A stretch of 64,000 nt of DNA, taken from positions 41,570-105,569 of the forward strand of contig CBFHLY010000006.1 in NCBI GenBank assembly GCA_965656785.1. Reading direction: 5' to 3'. This stretch comes from JALQTD01 sp965656785. Lineage in GTDB: Bacteria; Bacteroidota; Bacteroidia; Flavobacteriales_D; Sanyastnellaceae. Shown here piece by piece: positions 1 to 8,912 of the stretch. The notes below the pieces were generated by a model. That model worked only from the letters and a program-made list of their open reading frames with translations. It ran no database searches and had not been told where the DNA came from. The first letter of the stretch is position 1, and every line of letters begins with the position of its first letter. A program made the position numbers and the translations under genes.

Positions 1-1
1 G

Positions 2-706
2 GACGCCCCGCCCAGCGAGGGGAGTTCCGCGGCCGTGCTCAGCCACCCCGATGCCCCGCCGAGCGTGGAGCCCGCGGGCGCCTTGCCCACCAGCAGACGC
101 GTCGAGCCGCAGCCGCAGCCTGAGGCCGAACCGGCTCCCAAGCCGCCCGCGAACATCAAGCCGTGTTCCTGCAACAAGTCCGCGCTGAAGATTCCGCGCA
201 ACCCGTACACCGCCCACCGCGTGGCCGCCCGCAACCTGCCCAATTCGTTCTTCGTGAAGGACAAATCCGGTTTGGACTGGGGCCGCAAAGCCGGCAAACT
301 CGTTCCCGTTGAAGATGGCCGAGGCTACCACATTGCCCCCTTGTCGCACAGCCATAAAGCCTTGCTCCCCAAAGCGCGCAACGTCCTTCACGCCATCGGC
401 AATGCGTTCGCCGACGAACTCAAAGGAACCCCGAGCGAAGGCGCATTGATTCGCATTTCTTCGATGACGCGCACCGCAGCGCAACAAAAGGCCCTCGGCC
501 AGCGCAACTACAACGCCATCGGCGAAGAGTCGACCCACAGTTACGGAGCATCGTTTGACTTCGCCTTCACCGATCGCCCCACGAATGACGTCACCTGCAG
601 CGATGCAACCCGAGCCATCCAAAAGGTGCTGTTGGATTTCCAACGGCGCGGTGAAATTCTGGTCGTTCCCGAAGGGACGTGCATGCACGTGACCGTGCGG
701 CCGTAA
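2..706 (+). CDS. DUF5715-family peptidase-like protein, 5' end outside the window
   Basis: The frame is open from the first full codon, so the true start probably lies upstream; an internal GTG at position 35 is the first possible start in view. The N-terminal 55 or so residues are rich in Pro, Ala and Glu and look like a disordered linker. The C-terminal part matches DUF5715, a family related in layout to D-Ala-D-Ala carboxypeptidases of the VanY/LAS type. It has an SSMTRT motif, then STHSYGASFDFAF (about 528-566) carrying a candidate zinc-binding His and Asp, and a late CMHVTV motif with a second His just before the stop. A role in cell-wall peptide cleavage is inferred from these motifs only. 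The gene ends with TAA immediately next to the stop of the convergent lipase gene. Confidence 0.75.
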   Translation, partial: DAPPSEGSSAAVLSHPDAPPSVEPAGALPTSRRVEPQPQPEAEPAPKPPANIKPCSCNKSALKIPRNPYTAHRVAARNLPNSFFVKDKSGLDWGRKAGKLVPVEDGRGYHIAPLSHSHKALLPKARNVLHAIGNAFADELKGTPSEGALIRISSMTRTAAQQKALGQRNYNAIGEESTHSYGASFDFAFTDRPTNDVTCSDATRAIQKVLLDFQRRGEILVVPEGTCMHVTVRP

Positions 707-2101
707 TCAGTGGCTGACCACGAGCCGCTGCGCGGCCGCTCCCGAGCGCACCACGTACACGCCAGCAGGCCAATCCGCCACGTGGATGATCGGTCCCTGC
801 CCTTCCGCCACCTTCCGACCCGAGGGGCCATAGGCTTGCCATGCGTCGGCTGAACCCAAACGCGTCCACCGCACCGCATCCACAGCGGGGTTCGGCGCGA
901 ATTGCCCAGCCGCGGCATCCGCATCGGCCACGTTCCAAAGTTCGCACACCGTGGCCAGCTGGCTGAACCAAAGCGCCGCTCCGAAGATGGCTTGTCCCGC
1001 GCATCCGCCGTGGTCGTAGGCGCCCAGGTTGATGGCCGTCACGTCCGGTGCGCCAGCTGCTTGCATGGCCGCTTCAGCAACCAAGGCGTTGTCGTAGTAA
1101 ACCTGCTCGTCCTCGGTGCAGTAGTACAACCGCGTGGGGGCTTGCGGCGCCCAATCGTGCACGTCGTTGTCTTGCGCAGCTTCAAGGAACGGATTCCCCG
1201 GTTCCAACAGCGTGTTGAGCAGGTTCGGTTGTGCGAAATCTTCCGTCAGCACCGGCAGGGCCGCGTTGATTTCAGCCCCTGAAGTCATGCCGTCGAACAG
1301 GCCCGGAAGTTCGCTGGCGTGCGGTTCTAAAAAGTATTCGTTCAAGTCGCCGTAAAGGTTGCCATACACGCTTTGCCAACCGAGTGCGACATAGGCCAAA
1401 TACGCAGGATTCGAATAACTCGCGTCCGCAAACGTCCAAGGGAATTGCGTTCCTGAAATGTCATACGGTCCGGATCCGGGTGCGGCCGCCACGACGGTGT
1501 ATTGAGGGCGTTCGGCCTCGAGTTTGCGATGAATCGCAGCGGCTGCGTGGCCGCCTTGTGAGTACCCGGAGAGGAAGATTTGGCTTGCATCGTGCTGGCC
1601 AACGCTCATGCCCGATTCGTCGAACAGCGCATCCAACATGAAGACCCCCGCATCCGCCTCGCTCGCGGCGTGGACGTACGGGTGCAAGTGCAGGTCGTCG
1701 GTTCCGAGGCCCACGTAATCCGGCATGAGCACCGTGAATCCGAGGCCTGCCATCAAGAAGCCCAACTCGCCCTCGTAGTTCAGGAAGGACGGCGTGTTCT
1801 CGCGCTCGAACACCGTTCCGTGCGCATACAAGTGGACGGGGTTCGCGCAGCCCATCGCGAGGTCCGTAGGCACGAATACCGCGCCGCTTACGGAAATCGT
1901 GTCCTCACCGAAGGGCATGGGGTAGGTCAACCGGTACGCTTGCACCCCCGATATCGGGTTGAACAGCGCCGACGGCAGCCCGTAAGCAACGGCCAGGTTT
2001 TCGACTTCGCTCAAGGAGCGGTTTCCAATTTCGAGGTATTGGGCGGACGCCGTTCCCACCATGATGGCGGCAAGTGCGAAGGAGGCGAGGTGCTTCATCA
2101 T
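707..2101 (-). CDS. Secreted alpha/beta-hydrolase (lipase-like) with T9SS sorting domain
   Basis: A 464-residue protein starting with a signal peptide that ends near TASAQ. The body is an alpha/beta hydrolase of the secretory lipase type: the nucleophile elbow reads GYSQGGH (around residue 179), an acidic residue lies in YYCTEDEQVYYD and a His in YDHGGC, which together give a plausible Ser-Asp-His triad. From about residue 400 the protein ends in a type IX secretion C-terminal domain, with FAPNPAVDAV at its start and GVYVVR near its end, so it is probably exported to the surface or medium. It is likely an esterase or lipase of unknown substrate. A second ATG follows the first directly, so the start is certain only to one codon. 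It is separated from lpdA by a strong terminator and so has its own transcript. Confidence 0.85.
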   Translation of the reverse strand: MMKHLASFALAAIMVGTASAQYLEIGNRSLSEVENLAVAYGLPSALFNPISGVQAYRLTYPMPFGEDTISVSGAVFVPTDLAMGCANPVHLYAHGTVFERENTPSFLNYEGELGFLMAGLGFTVLMPDYVGLGTDDLHLHPYVHAASEADAGVFMLDALFDESGMSVGQHDASQIFLSGYSQGGHAAAAIHRKLEAERPQYTVVAAAPGSGPYDISGTQFPWTFADASYSNPAYLAYVALGWQSVYGNLYGDLNEYFLEPHASELPGLFDGMTSGAEINAALPVLTEDFAQPNLLNTLLEPGNPFLEAAQDNDVHDWAPQAPTRLYYCTEDEQVYYDNALVAEAAMQAAGAPDVTAINLGAYDHGGCAGQAIFGAALWFSQLATVCELWNVADADAAAGQFAPNPAVDAVRWTRLGSADAWQAYGPSGRKVAEGQGPIIHVADWPAGVYVVRSGAAAQRLVVSH

Positions 2102-2123
2102 CAGGAGGTAAAAATGGACAAAA

Positions 2124-2166
2124 GAAAACGCCCCGCCAAGTCAAATGACTCAACGGGGCGCTTTTT
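2124..2166 (-). terminator. Intrinsic terminator of lpdA
   Basis: The seven-base arms CGCCCCG (2129-2135) and CGGGGCG (2154-2160) enclose a second small hairpin, AGTCA-AA-TGACT. T-rich flanks lie on both sides. On the minus strand it follows the lpdA stop directly and separates lpdA from the lipase gene. Confidence 0.85.
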
Positions 2167-2177
2167 CCGTCGTGGAA

Positions 2178-3566
2178 TCAGAGGTGGATGACCTCGTCGT
2201 AGGCCGCTGCAGCCGCTTCCATCACCGCTTCGCTGAGCGTTGGGTGCGGGTGCACGGTCTTGATGAGTTCGTGTCCGGTGGTTTCGAGTTTCCGGACGGC
2301 CACGAGTTCCGCGATCATCTCGGTGACGTTCGCTCCGATCATGTGTCCCCCGAGCAGTTCTCCGTACTTCGCGTCAAAGATGAGCTTCACGAAGCCGTCT
2401 TTGTGGCCTGCGGCACTGGCTTTGCCAGAGGCGCTGAACGGGAACTTGCCGACCTTGATTTCACGGCCAGCAGCCTTCGCGGCTTCTTCCGTCATGCCCA
2501 CACTCGCCACTTCAGGGAAGCAGTAAGTGCAGCCGGGGATGTTGCCGTAGTCGATGGGTTCCGGGTGGTGGCCCGCAATTTTCTCCACGCAGGTGATGCC
2601 TTCTGCGGAAGCCACGTGGGCCAAAGCCGGGCCGGGCACGCAATCGCCGATCGCGTAGTAGCCGGGAATGTTCGTCGCGTAATAATCGTCCACGATGACC
2701 TTGCCCTTGTCGGTCACGATTCCGACGTCTTCGAGGCCGATGCCTTCGATGTTCGCGACCACGCCCGCGGCGCTGAGGACGACGTCGCACGCGATTTGGC
2801 TTTCCCCTTTTTTCGTCTTCACGGTCACCAGGTTCTCCGCGCCCGACGTGTCCACGCCGGTCACCTCAGCCGACGTCATGATCTTGATGCCTTGCTTTTT
2901 GAGCGAGCGCTCGAGCTGCTTGCTCACTTCGGCGTCCTCCACGGGGGTAATGCGGTCCAGGTATTCCACGACCGTGACCTCCGTGCCGATGGCGTTGTAG
3001 AAGTAAGCAAACTCCACGCCGATGGCTCCACTGCCGACGACCACAAGGCGCTTCGGCTGCTCGGCCAAGGTCATGGCTTCGCGGTAGCCGATGATGCGCT
3101 TGCCGTCTTGCGGCATGCTCGGCAGGTGGCGCGAGCGGGCGCCGGTCGCCACGATGATGTGGTCAGCGGAAACGGTTGATTCCGAGCCATCGGCGGCCAC
3201 CACGTGGACTTGCTTGCCTGGCTTCAAGGTGCCGTTGCCCATGATGACGTCGATTTTATTCTTCTTCATCAAGAACTGCACGCCTTGCGACATGCCCTCG
3301 GCCACGCCGCGGCTGCGCTTCACCATGCCGCCGAAGTCAACTTCTGGAGCCGCTACGTTGATGCCGTAGTCGGACGCGTGGTTGATGTAGTCGAATACGT
3401 TCGCGCTCTTGAGCAGCGCTTTCGTGGGGATGCAGCCCCAGTTGAGGCAAATGCCGCCGAGGGCTTCGCGCTCGATGACTGCGGTTTTCAGTCCCAATTG
3501 GCTGGCGCGGATGGCGGTGACGTAACCGCCGGGGCCGCTGCCGAGAACAACAACGTCGTATTTCAT
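2178..3566 (-). CDS. lpdA: Dihydrolipoyl dehydrogenase
   Basis: This FAD enzyme reoxidises dihydrolipoamide in the 2-oxoacid dehydrogenase complexes and passes electrons to NAD. The 462-residue product begins MKYDVVVLGSGPGGY, the FAD-binding GxGxxG. It has the redox disulfide motif GGICLNWGCIPTKALL, an NAD-binding GSGAIGVEFA, and the C-terminal HPHPTLSE with the active-site His and Glu. An upstream in-frame ATG at 3587 is rejected because it lies inside the promoter: on the minus strand TAACTTTG covers 3592-3585, which puts transcription start downstream of it. The E1 partner (6227-8614) is in the same window but not in the same operon. Confidence 0.96.
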   Translation of the reverse strand: MKYDVVVLGSGPGGYVTAIRASQLGLKTAVIEREALGGICLNWGCIPTKALLKSANVFDYINHASDYGINVAAPEVDFGGMVKRSRGVAEGMSQGVQFLMKKNKIDVIMGNGTLKPGKQVHVVAADGSESTVSADHIIVATGARSRHLPSMPQDGKRIIGYREAMTLAEQPKRLVVVGSGAIGVEFAYFYNAIGTEVTVVEYLDRITPVEDAEVSKQLERSLKKQGIKIMTSAEVTGVDTSGAENLVTVKTKKGESQIACDVVLSAAGVVANIEGIGLEDVGIVTDKGKVIVDDYYATNIPGYYAIGDCVPGPALAHVASAEGITCVEKIAGHHPEPIDYGNIPGCTYCFPEVASVGMTEEAAKAAGREIKVGKFPFSASGKASAAGHKDGFVKLIFDAKYGELLGGHMIGANVTEMIAELVAVRKLETTGHELIKTVHPHPTLSEAVMEAAAAAYDEVIHL

Positions 3567-3584
3567 CGGTGAGGAATTTCGCCG

Positions 3585-3592
3585 CAAAGTTA
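3585..3592 (-). promoter_or_regulatory. -7 element of lpdA
   Basis: TAACTTTG on the minus strand is an exact match to the Bacteroidota -7 consensus TAnnTTTG. It leaves a leader of about 15-18 bases before the ATG at 3566 and excludes the longer reading frame. Confidence 0.75.
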
Positions 3593-3633
3593 CAGCAAGC
3601 GAGGGGAGCGGCGTGGGTCACTTTGGGAGTCCG

Positions 3634-3641
3634 TACATTTG
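3634..3641 (+). promoter_or_regulatory. -7 element of adk
   Basis: TACATTTG matches TAnnTTTG and lies 47 bases before the adk ATG. The leader contains a small GCGCC-gag-GGCGC hairpin. The element faces away from the lpdA promoter, making a divergent promoter pair. Confidence 0.6.
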
Positions 3642-3688
3642 CCGACCTTTGTGGGTGAATCGCGCCGAGGGCGCACAATATTGGAAGG

Positions 3689-4261
3689 ATGTTGAATTTG
3701 GTATTGTTTGGGCCTCCGGGGGCAGGTAAAGGCACGCAGAGCGCGTTTTTGGTGGAGGCGTATGCGCTGGTGCATCTGAGCACGGGGGACATTTTCCGGG
3801 CGAACATCAAGGGCCAAACCGATTTGGGCCAACTCGCTCAATCCTACATGAATCAAGGAAAACTCGTCCCAGACGACGTGACCATCAACATGCTCGAAGC
3901 GGAAGTGAACAAGCATCCGGACGCCAAGGGCTTCATTTTCGATGGCTTCCCGCGCACCACCGCCCAAGCGGCTGCGTTGGATGCGTTCCTCGATGGCCGC
4001 GGCTCCCCGATTTCGGGCATGCTGTCCCTCGAAGTTCCCGAAGACGAATTGAAGGCGCGTTTGACGAAGCGGGCGGAAACCAGCGGCCGTCCCGACGACG
4101 CTGACCCAGCAGTCGTCCAAAAGCGCATCGACGTTTACCACGCCGAGACCGCGCCGGTTGCCGCCCATTACGCCGCTCAAGGCAAGCTCCACGCCATCAA
4201 TGGGGTGGGTTCCCTCGAAGACATCACCGAGCGGTTGCGTTCGGCGATCGATTCCATTTAA
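3689..4261 (+). CDS. adk: Adenylate kinase
   Basis: Adenylate kinase interconverts ATP + AMP and 2 ADP in the cytoplasm. The 190-residue protein has the P-loop GPPGAGKGT near residue 8, the AMP-binding STGDIFR, the family signature DGFPRT (about residues 88-93), and a short LID region in place of the long zinc-binding one, as in the short-type enzymes common in Bacteroidota. It is followed eight bases later by obgE; adk-obgE is a common pair in this phylum. A divergent promoter region separates it from lpdA. Confidence 0.96.
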   Translation: MLNLVLFGPPGAGKGTQSAFLVEAYALVHLSTGDIFRANIKGQTDLGQLAQSYMNQGKLVPDDVTINMLEAEVNKHPDAKGFIFDGFPRTTAQAAALDAFLDGRGSPISGMLSLEVPEDELKARLTKRAETSGRPDDADPAVVQKRIDVYHAETAPVAAHYAAQGKLHAINGVGSLEDITERLRSAIDSI

Positions 4262-4269
4262 TCCTACCC

Positions 4270-5270
4270 ATGGCCAGCGAGAACTTCGTAGACTACGTCA
4301 AAATTTGTTGTCGTTCCGGCCATGGAGGTGCGGGTTCCGCTCACTTTATGCGGAATCGCGTGACCGCGAAAGGTGGACCGGACGGGGGCGATGGCGGCCG
4401 CGGAGGTCACGTCATTGCACGCGGCAGCCGCAACCACTGGACGCTCCTGCATTTGAAATACCAGCGCCACGTCATCGCCAAGCCAGGCGAATGCGGCACC
4501 GGAAACCACAAGCACGGCGCCGAAGGTGCGGACGTCTACATTGACGTTCCGCTCGGAACGGTCGTGAAGGATGCCGAGACCGGAGAAGTCCAGGTGGAAA
4601 TCACCGAGGACGGACAGGAAGTCATCTTGACGAAAGGCGGGCGAGGCGGTTTGGGCAACGATCACTTCAAGAGTTCCACGCACCAAACCCCGCGCTACGC
4701 ACAACCCGGCGAAGAGGGGCTCGAAGAATGGAAAATCCTCGAACTGAAGCTGCTCGCAGATGTGGGCCTCGTCGGTTTTCCCAACGCGGGCAAATCCACC
4801 CTGCTCAGCGTGATTTCCGCAGCGAAGCCCGAAATCGCCGACTACCCGTTCACCACCTTGCGTCCCAACCTCGGCATGGTGTCGTACCGGGATAACCGGT
4901 CCTTCGTGGTCGCGGACATCCCCGGCATCATCGAAGGAGCTGCGGAAGGCAAGGGACTGGGCCTGCGGTTCCTCCGCCACATCGAACGCAACCCCGTGCT
5001 GCTGTTCCTCGTGCCGGCCGACAGCATGGACATCCGCGCGGATTACGAGACGCTACTGCACGAGTTGGAAAAGTACAATCCCGAGTTGCTGGAGAAGCAG
5101 CGCCTGCTAGCCGTCTCCAAGAGCGATTTGCTCGACGACGAGTTGCGCGCGGCGGTGGCTCAGGAATTGGAGGGCCTGAATCCCATTTTCTTTTCGAGCG
5201 TGGCGCAGCAAGGACTGGATCGATTGAAAGACCAAATTTGGTCGGCCATCCACGCCGACCCCCTCCGCCC

Positions 5271-5274
<4 letters not shown>
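4270..5274 (+). CDS. obgE: Obg-family GTPase (CgtA)
   Basis: A ribosome-associated GTPase used in large-subunit assembly and stress signalling. Residues 1-157 form the glycine-rich Obg fold, with many GG and GGRGG turns. The G domain follows, with G1 GFPNAGKST (about residue 168), a G3 region DIPGIIEGAAEGKGLG, and G4 in the variant form SKSD, which is usual in Bacteroidota Obg proteins. At 334 residues it lacks the C-terminal OCT domain of firmicute Obg. Its TGA overlaps the ATG of psuG, so the two are likely co-translated. Confidence 0.95.
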
Positions 5275-6182
<908 letters not shown>

Positions 6183-6214
6183 CCGGCGCCCCTTTTCGAG
6201 GGGGGAAATCGCCT

Positions 6215-6229
6215 TAAATTCGCGTTATG
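6215..6229 (+). promoter_or_regulatory. -7 element abutting the E1 start codon
   Basis: TAAATTCG (6215-6222), then four bases, then ATG. With Bacteroidota spacing, transcription should begin at or next to the A of the start codon, which predicts a leaderless mRNA. A T-rich block at 6193-6196 could serve as the upstream element. Confidence 0.65.
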
Positions 6230-8614
6230 AAAGAAGCCGCTTCCCCCCGCCCGGAACTTCGGGAACAGGACTTCCGCGAGCTGTTGCTGGCGGATTACCG
6301 TTTGGCCTGCATCAGCCGAGAAACCTCGCTGCTGGGCCGGAAAGAGGTGCTCACCGGCAAGGCCAAATTTGGCATCTTCGGCGACGGAAAGGAACTGGCG
6401 CAAATTGCCCTTGCGAAGGTCATGGAACCCGGCGATTGGCGCTCCGGCTACTACCGCGACCAAACCCTAATGATGGCGCTCGACCTCATCAGCCTCAAGC
6501 AATACTTCGCCGCCCTGTATGCGGACACGGACCTCGCGAACGAGCCGTCGAGCCGCGGTCGCCAGATGGGCGGACACTTCGCCACGCGCTTCCTCGACGA
6601 CGATGGACGCTGGCTCGATCAAACGCAACAGGTCAACGTCTCCGCGGACATCAGCCCGACCGCCGGCCAAATGCCCCGGCTGCTCGGCCTCGCTCAGGCG
6701 TCGAAGTTGTACAAGCGCCTCCCCGAGGCGGCCGCTGCGAAAGCGGGTTTCACGCGGGGTGGACGGGAAATCGCGGTGGGCACCATCGGCGACGCTTCGA
6801 CATCGGAGGGGCCGTTCTGGGAAACGATGAACGCCGCGTGCGTGCTTGGGGTGCCGTTGCTCATGAACGTTTGGGATGACGGGTACGGCATCAGCGTTCC
6901 GAAGTCGTACCAAACGACGAAATCGTCCATTTCCGAAGCGCTCAGTGGGATGGAGATCAGCGACGGCACGAACGGCATGTACATCTACCGCGTAAAAGGG
7001 TGGGACTACCCCGCGTTGGTGGCGACGTACGAGGAGGCGGCCGCGCGGTGCCGCGAGGAGCAGGTGCCCGTGCTCGTGCACGTCGAGGAGATGACGCAGC
7101 CGCAGGGCCACAGCACCTCGGGTTCCCACGAGCGGTACAAGTCGGCCGAGCGGATGGCGTGGGCGAAGGAGTACGATTGCATTCGGCAGTTTGGGCGGTT
7201 CATTGCGCTGGAGGGGGCGGCGACGGAGGCGGAGTTGGAGGACATTGCGAAGGGCGCGAAGCAGGCCGTTCGGGCGGAGCAGAAGGCGGCGTGGGCGGCG
7301 TTCCAGGCGCCGATTTTGGCGGAGCGCGACGAGGTGGTGGGCCAAATCCAGGCCCTGCTCGGCCCCGACGCGGCGACCGATTTGGCTGCCGACTCGGCGC
7401 CGATCCGCGCCCAGCTGCACGCCGTTGTCCGGCAGGCGCTGGCGCAGACGGCGGGGACGCACTCGCCGGCGCGGGCGGCTTTGGCGGCGTGGGTGAAGCG
7501 CGAAACGGAGGCGAACCGGGAGCGGTACAGCTCCGAACTGCACAGTTCGGGGTACGACAGCGCGCTCGAGGTGAATCCGGTGGCCGCGCGTTACGACGAC
7601 GACGCGCCCCTCGTGGACGGGCGGCAGGTCCTGCAGCGCAACTTCGAGGTGATCTTTGAACGGCGGCCCGAGGTCCTGACTTTCGGGGAGGACACGGGCG
7701 GCATCGGCGGGGTCAACCAGGTGATGGAGGGCATGCAGGCCCGCTTCGGCGAAGACCGCGTCACCGATACCGGAATCCGGGAGTGTACGATTGCTGGGCA
7801 GGGCATCGGTTTGGCCATGCGCGGCTTCCGGCCCATCGCGGAAATCCAGTACCTCGACTACATCTACTACGCGCTCCAAATCCTGCGGGACGACGCGGCC
7901 ACCGTCCGCTACCGCAGCGCCGGCGGCCAAAAAGCGCCCGTCATCGTCCGCACGCGCGGCCACCGCCTCGAAGGCATCTGGCACAGCGGCTCTCCGATGG
8001 GGGCGCTGCTCGGTTCGCTCCGGGGCATGCACATTTGCGTCCCCCGCAACATGACCCAAGCGGCCGGGATGTACAACACGCTCCTCGAAGCCGAAGAACC
8101 CGCTTTGGTCATCGAATGCCTGAACGGCTACCGCAGCAAAGAGCGGATGCCCGCGAACCCCGGCGATTACCGCGTCGCCCTCGGCACCCCCGAGGTCGTT
8201 CGCACCGGAAAGGACCTCACGCTGGTCAGCTACGGCTCGACCTTCAACCTCGCGGCCCGCGCGGCAGAGCGGCTCGCCGAGCACGGAGCCGAAGTCGAAC
8301 TCGTCGACCTCCAAACGCTCCTCCCGTTCGACCTCAACGCGACCTGCCTCAGCAGCCTCGCGAAGACGAACCGCCTGCTCATCGTCGACGAAGACGTCCC
8401 CGGCGGGGCTTCCGCCTTCATCCTCGACGGCATCATGAAGCAAGGAGCGTGGAAGCATTTGGACAGCGAGCCCACCGTGCTCAGCGCCCAGCCCCACCTG
8501 CCGCCCTACGGATCGGACGGCGACTACTTCAGCAAGCCCAGCGTCGAAGACATTTACGAAACGGCTTGGCGCATGCTGCACGAAGCGGAACCCCAGCGCT
8601 TTCCCGCCCTGTGA
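6227..8614 (+). CDS. Branched-chain 2-oxoacid dehydrogenase E1, alpha and beta subunits fused
   Basis: This thiamine-diphosphate enzyme decarboxylates branched-chain 2-oxoacids and loads the acyl group on E2 lipoate. The 795-residue chain joins both E1 subunits. The alpha part (about 1-400) has GYYRDQT, the cofactor motif starting GDASTSEG (about residue 187) and NVWDDGYGIS. The beta part (about 450-790) has FGEDTGGIGGVNQVMEG, ADIQYLDYI-like EIQYLDYIYY and VDLQTLLPFD. Fusion of alpha and beta is common in Bacteroidota. LpdA at 2178 could serve as E3; no E2 gene is seen in the window. The next gene starts in the TGATG overlap of its stop. Confidence 0.93.
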   Translation: MKEAASPRPELREQDFRELLLADYRLACISRETSLLGRKEVLTGKAKFGIFGDGKELAQIALAKVMEPGDWRSGYYRDQTLMMALDLISLKQYFAALYADTDLANEPSSRGRQMGGHFATRFLDDDGRWLDQTQQVNVSADISPTAGQMPRLLGLAQASKLYKRLPEAAAAKAGFTRGGREIAVGTIGDASTSEGPFWETMNAACVLGVPLLMNVWDDGYGISVPKSYQTTKSSISEALSGMEISDGTNGMYIYRVKGWDYPALVATYEEAAARCREEQVPVLVHVEEMTQPQGHSTSGSHERYKSAERMAWAKEYDCIRQFGRFIALEGAATEAELEDIAKGAKQAVRAEQKAAWAAFQAPILAERDEVVGQIQALLGPDAATDLAADSAPIRAQLHAVVRQALAQTAGTHSPARAALAAWVKRETEANRERYSSELHSSGYDSALEVNPVAARYDDDAPLVDGRQVLQRNFEVIFERRPEVLTFGEDTGGIGGVNQVMEGMQARFGEDRVTDTGIRECTIAGQGIGLAMRGFRPIAEIQYLDYIYYALQILRDDAATVRYRSAGGQKAPVIVRTRGHRLEGIWHSGSPMGALLGSLRGMHICVPRNMTQAAGMYNTLLEAEEPALVIECLNGYRSKERMPANPGDYRVALGTPEVVRTGKDLTLVSYGSTFNLAARAAERLAEHGAEVELVDLQTLLPFDLNATCLSSLAKTNRLLIVDEDVPGGASAFILDGIMKQGAWKHLDSEPTVLSAQPHLPPYGSDGDYFSKPSVEDIYETAWRMLHEAEPQRFPAL

Positions 8615-8838
8615 TGCAAGAGGAACACTTCGAATTGCGCACCGAGTTCATCGACTTGTTGCAGCTGCTCAAGGCCACGGGGAATGCCGCCACCGGGGGC
8701 GAAGCGAAACAGGCCGTGGAGGAGGGGCTCGTGACCGTGAACGGCGAGCCCGAAGACCGCAAGCGCCGGAAGTTGCGCGCCGGTGACGTGGTGGAGTTGG
8801 CGGGCCAAATCCGCATCACGCTGCACGCGGCCGTGTGA
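8614..8838 (+). CDS. S4-domain RNA-binding protein (YbcJ-like)
   Basis: A 74-residue protein made of a single S4 RNA-binding fold. The middle reads GGEAKQAVEEGLVTVNGE, the classic loop of S4 domains, followed by a basic DRKRRKLRAGD segment and a short terminal strand. The start ATG shares its A with the TGA of the E1 gene, so translation is likely coupled. Proteins of this type bind structured RNA, often the ribosome; the target is unknown here. Confidence 0.85.
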   Translation: MQEEHFELRTEFIDLLQLLKATGNAATGGEAKQAVEEGLVTVNGEPEDRKRRKLRAGDVVELAGQIRITLHAAV

Positions 8839-8912
8839 AAAATACAAGCCCGAATCGGCCTGCGTTTGCTCATTTTTGGTGTTATTTGGGAGTTGGAATC
8901 AACCCCATTTGC

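Noticed and set aside
6467..8581. A 704-codon minus-strand frame across the E1 gene
   Set aside because: The composition is Arg-, Val- and His-rich with no domain, and the plus-strand E1 is certain.
8835..8912. Longer N-terminus of the TonB receptor
   Set aside because: It adds 26 residues before the signal peptide and overlaps the S4 gene.
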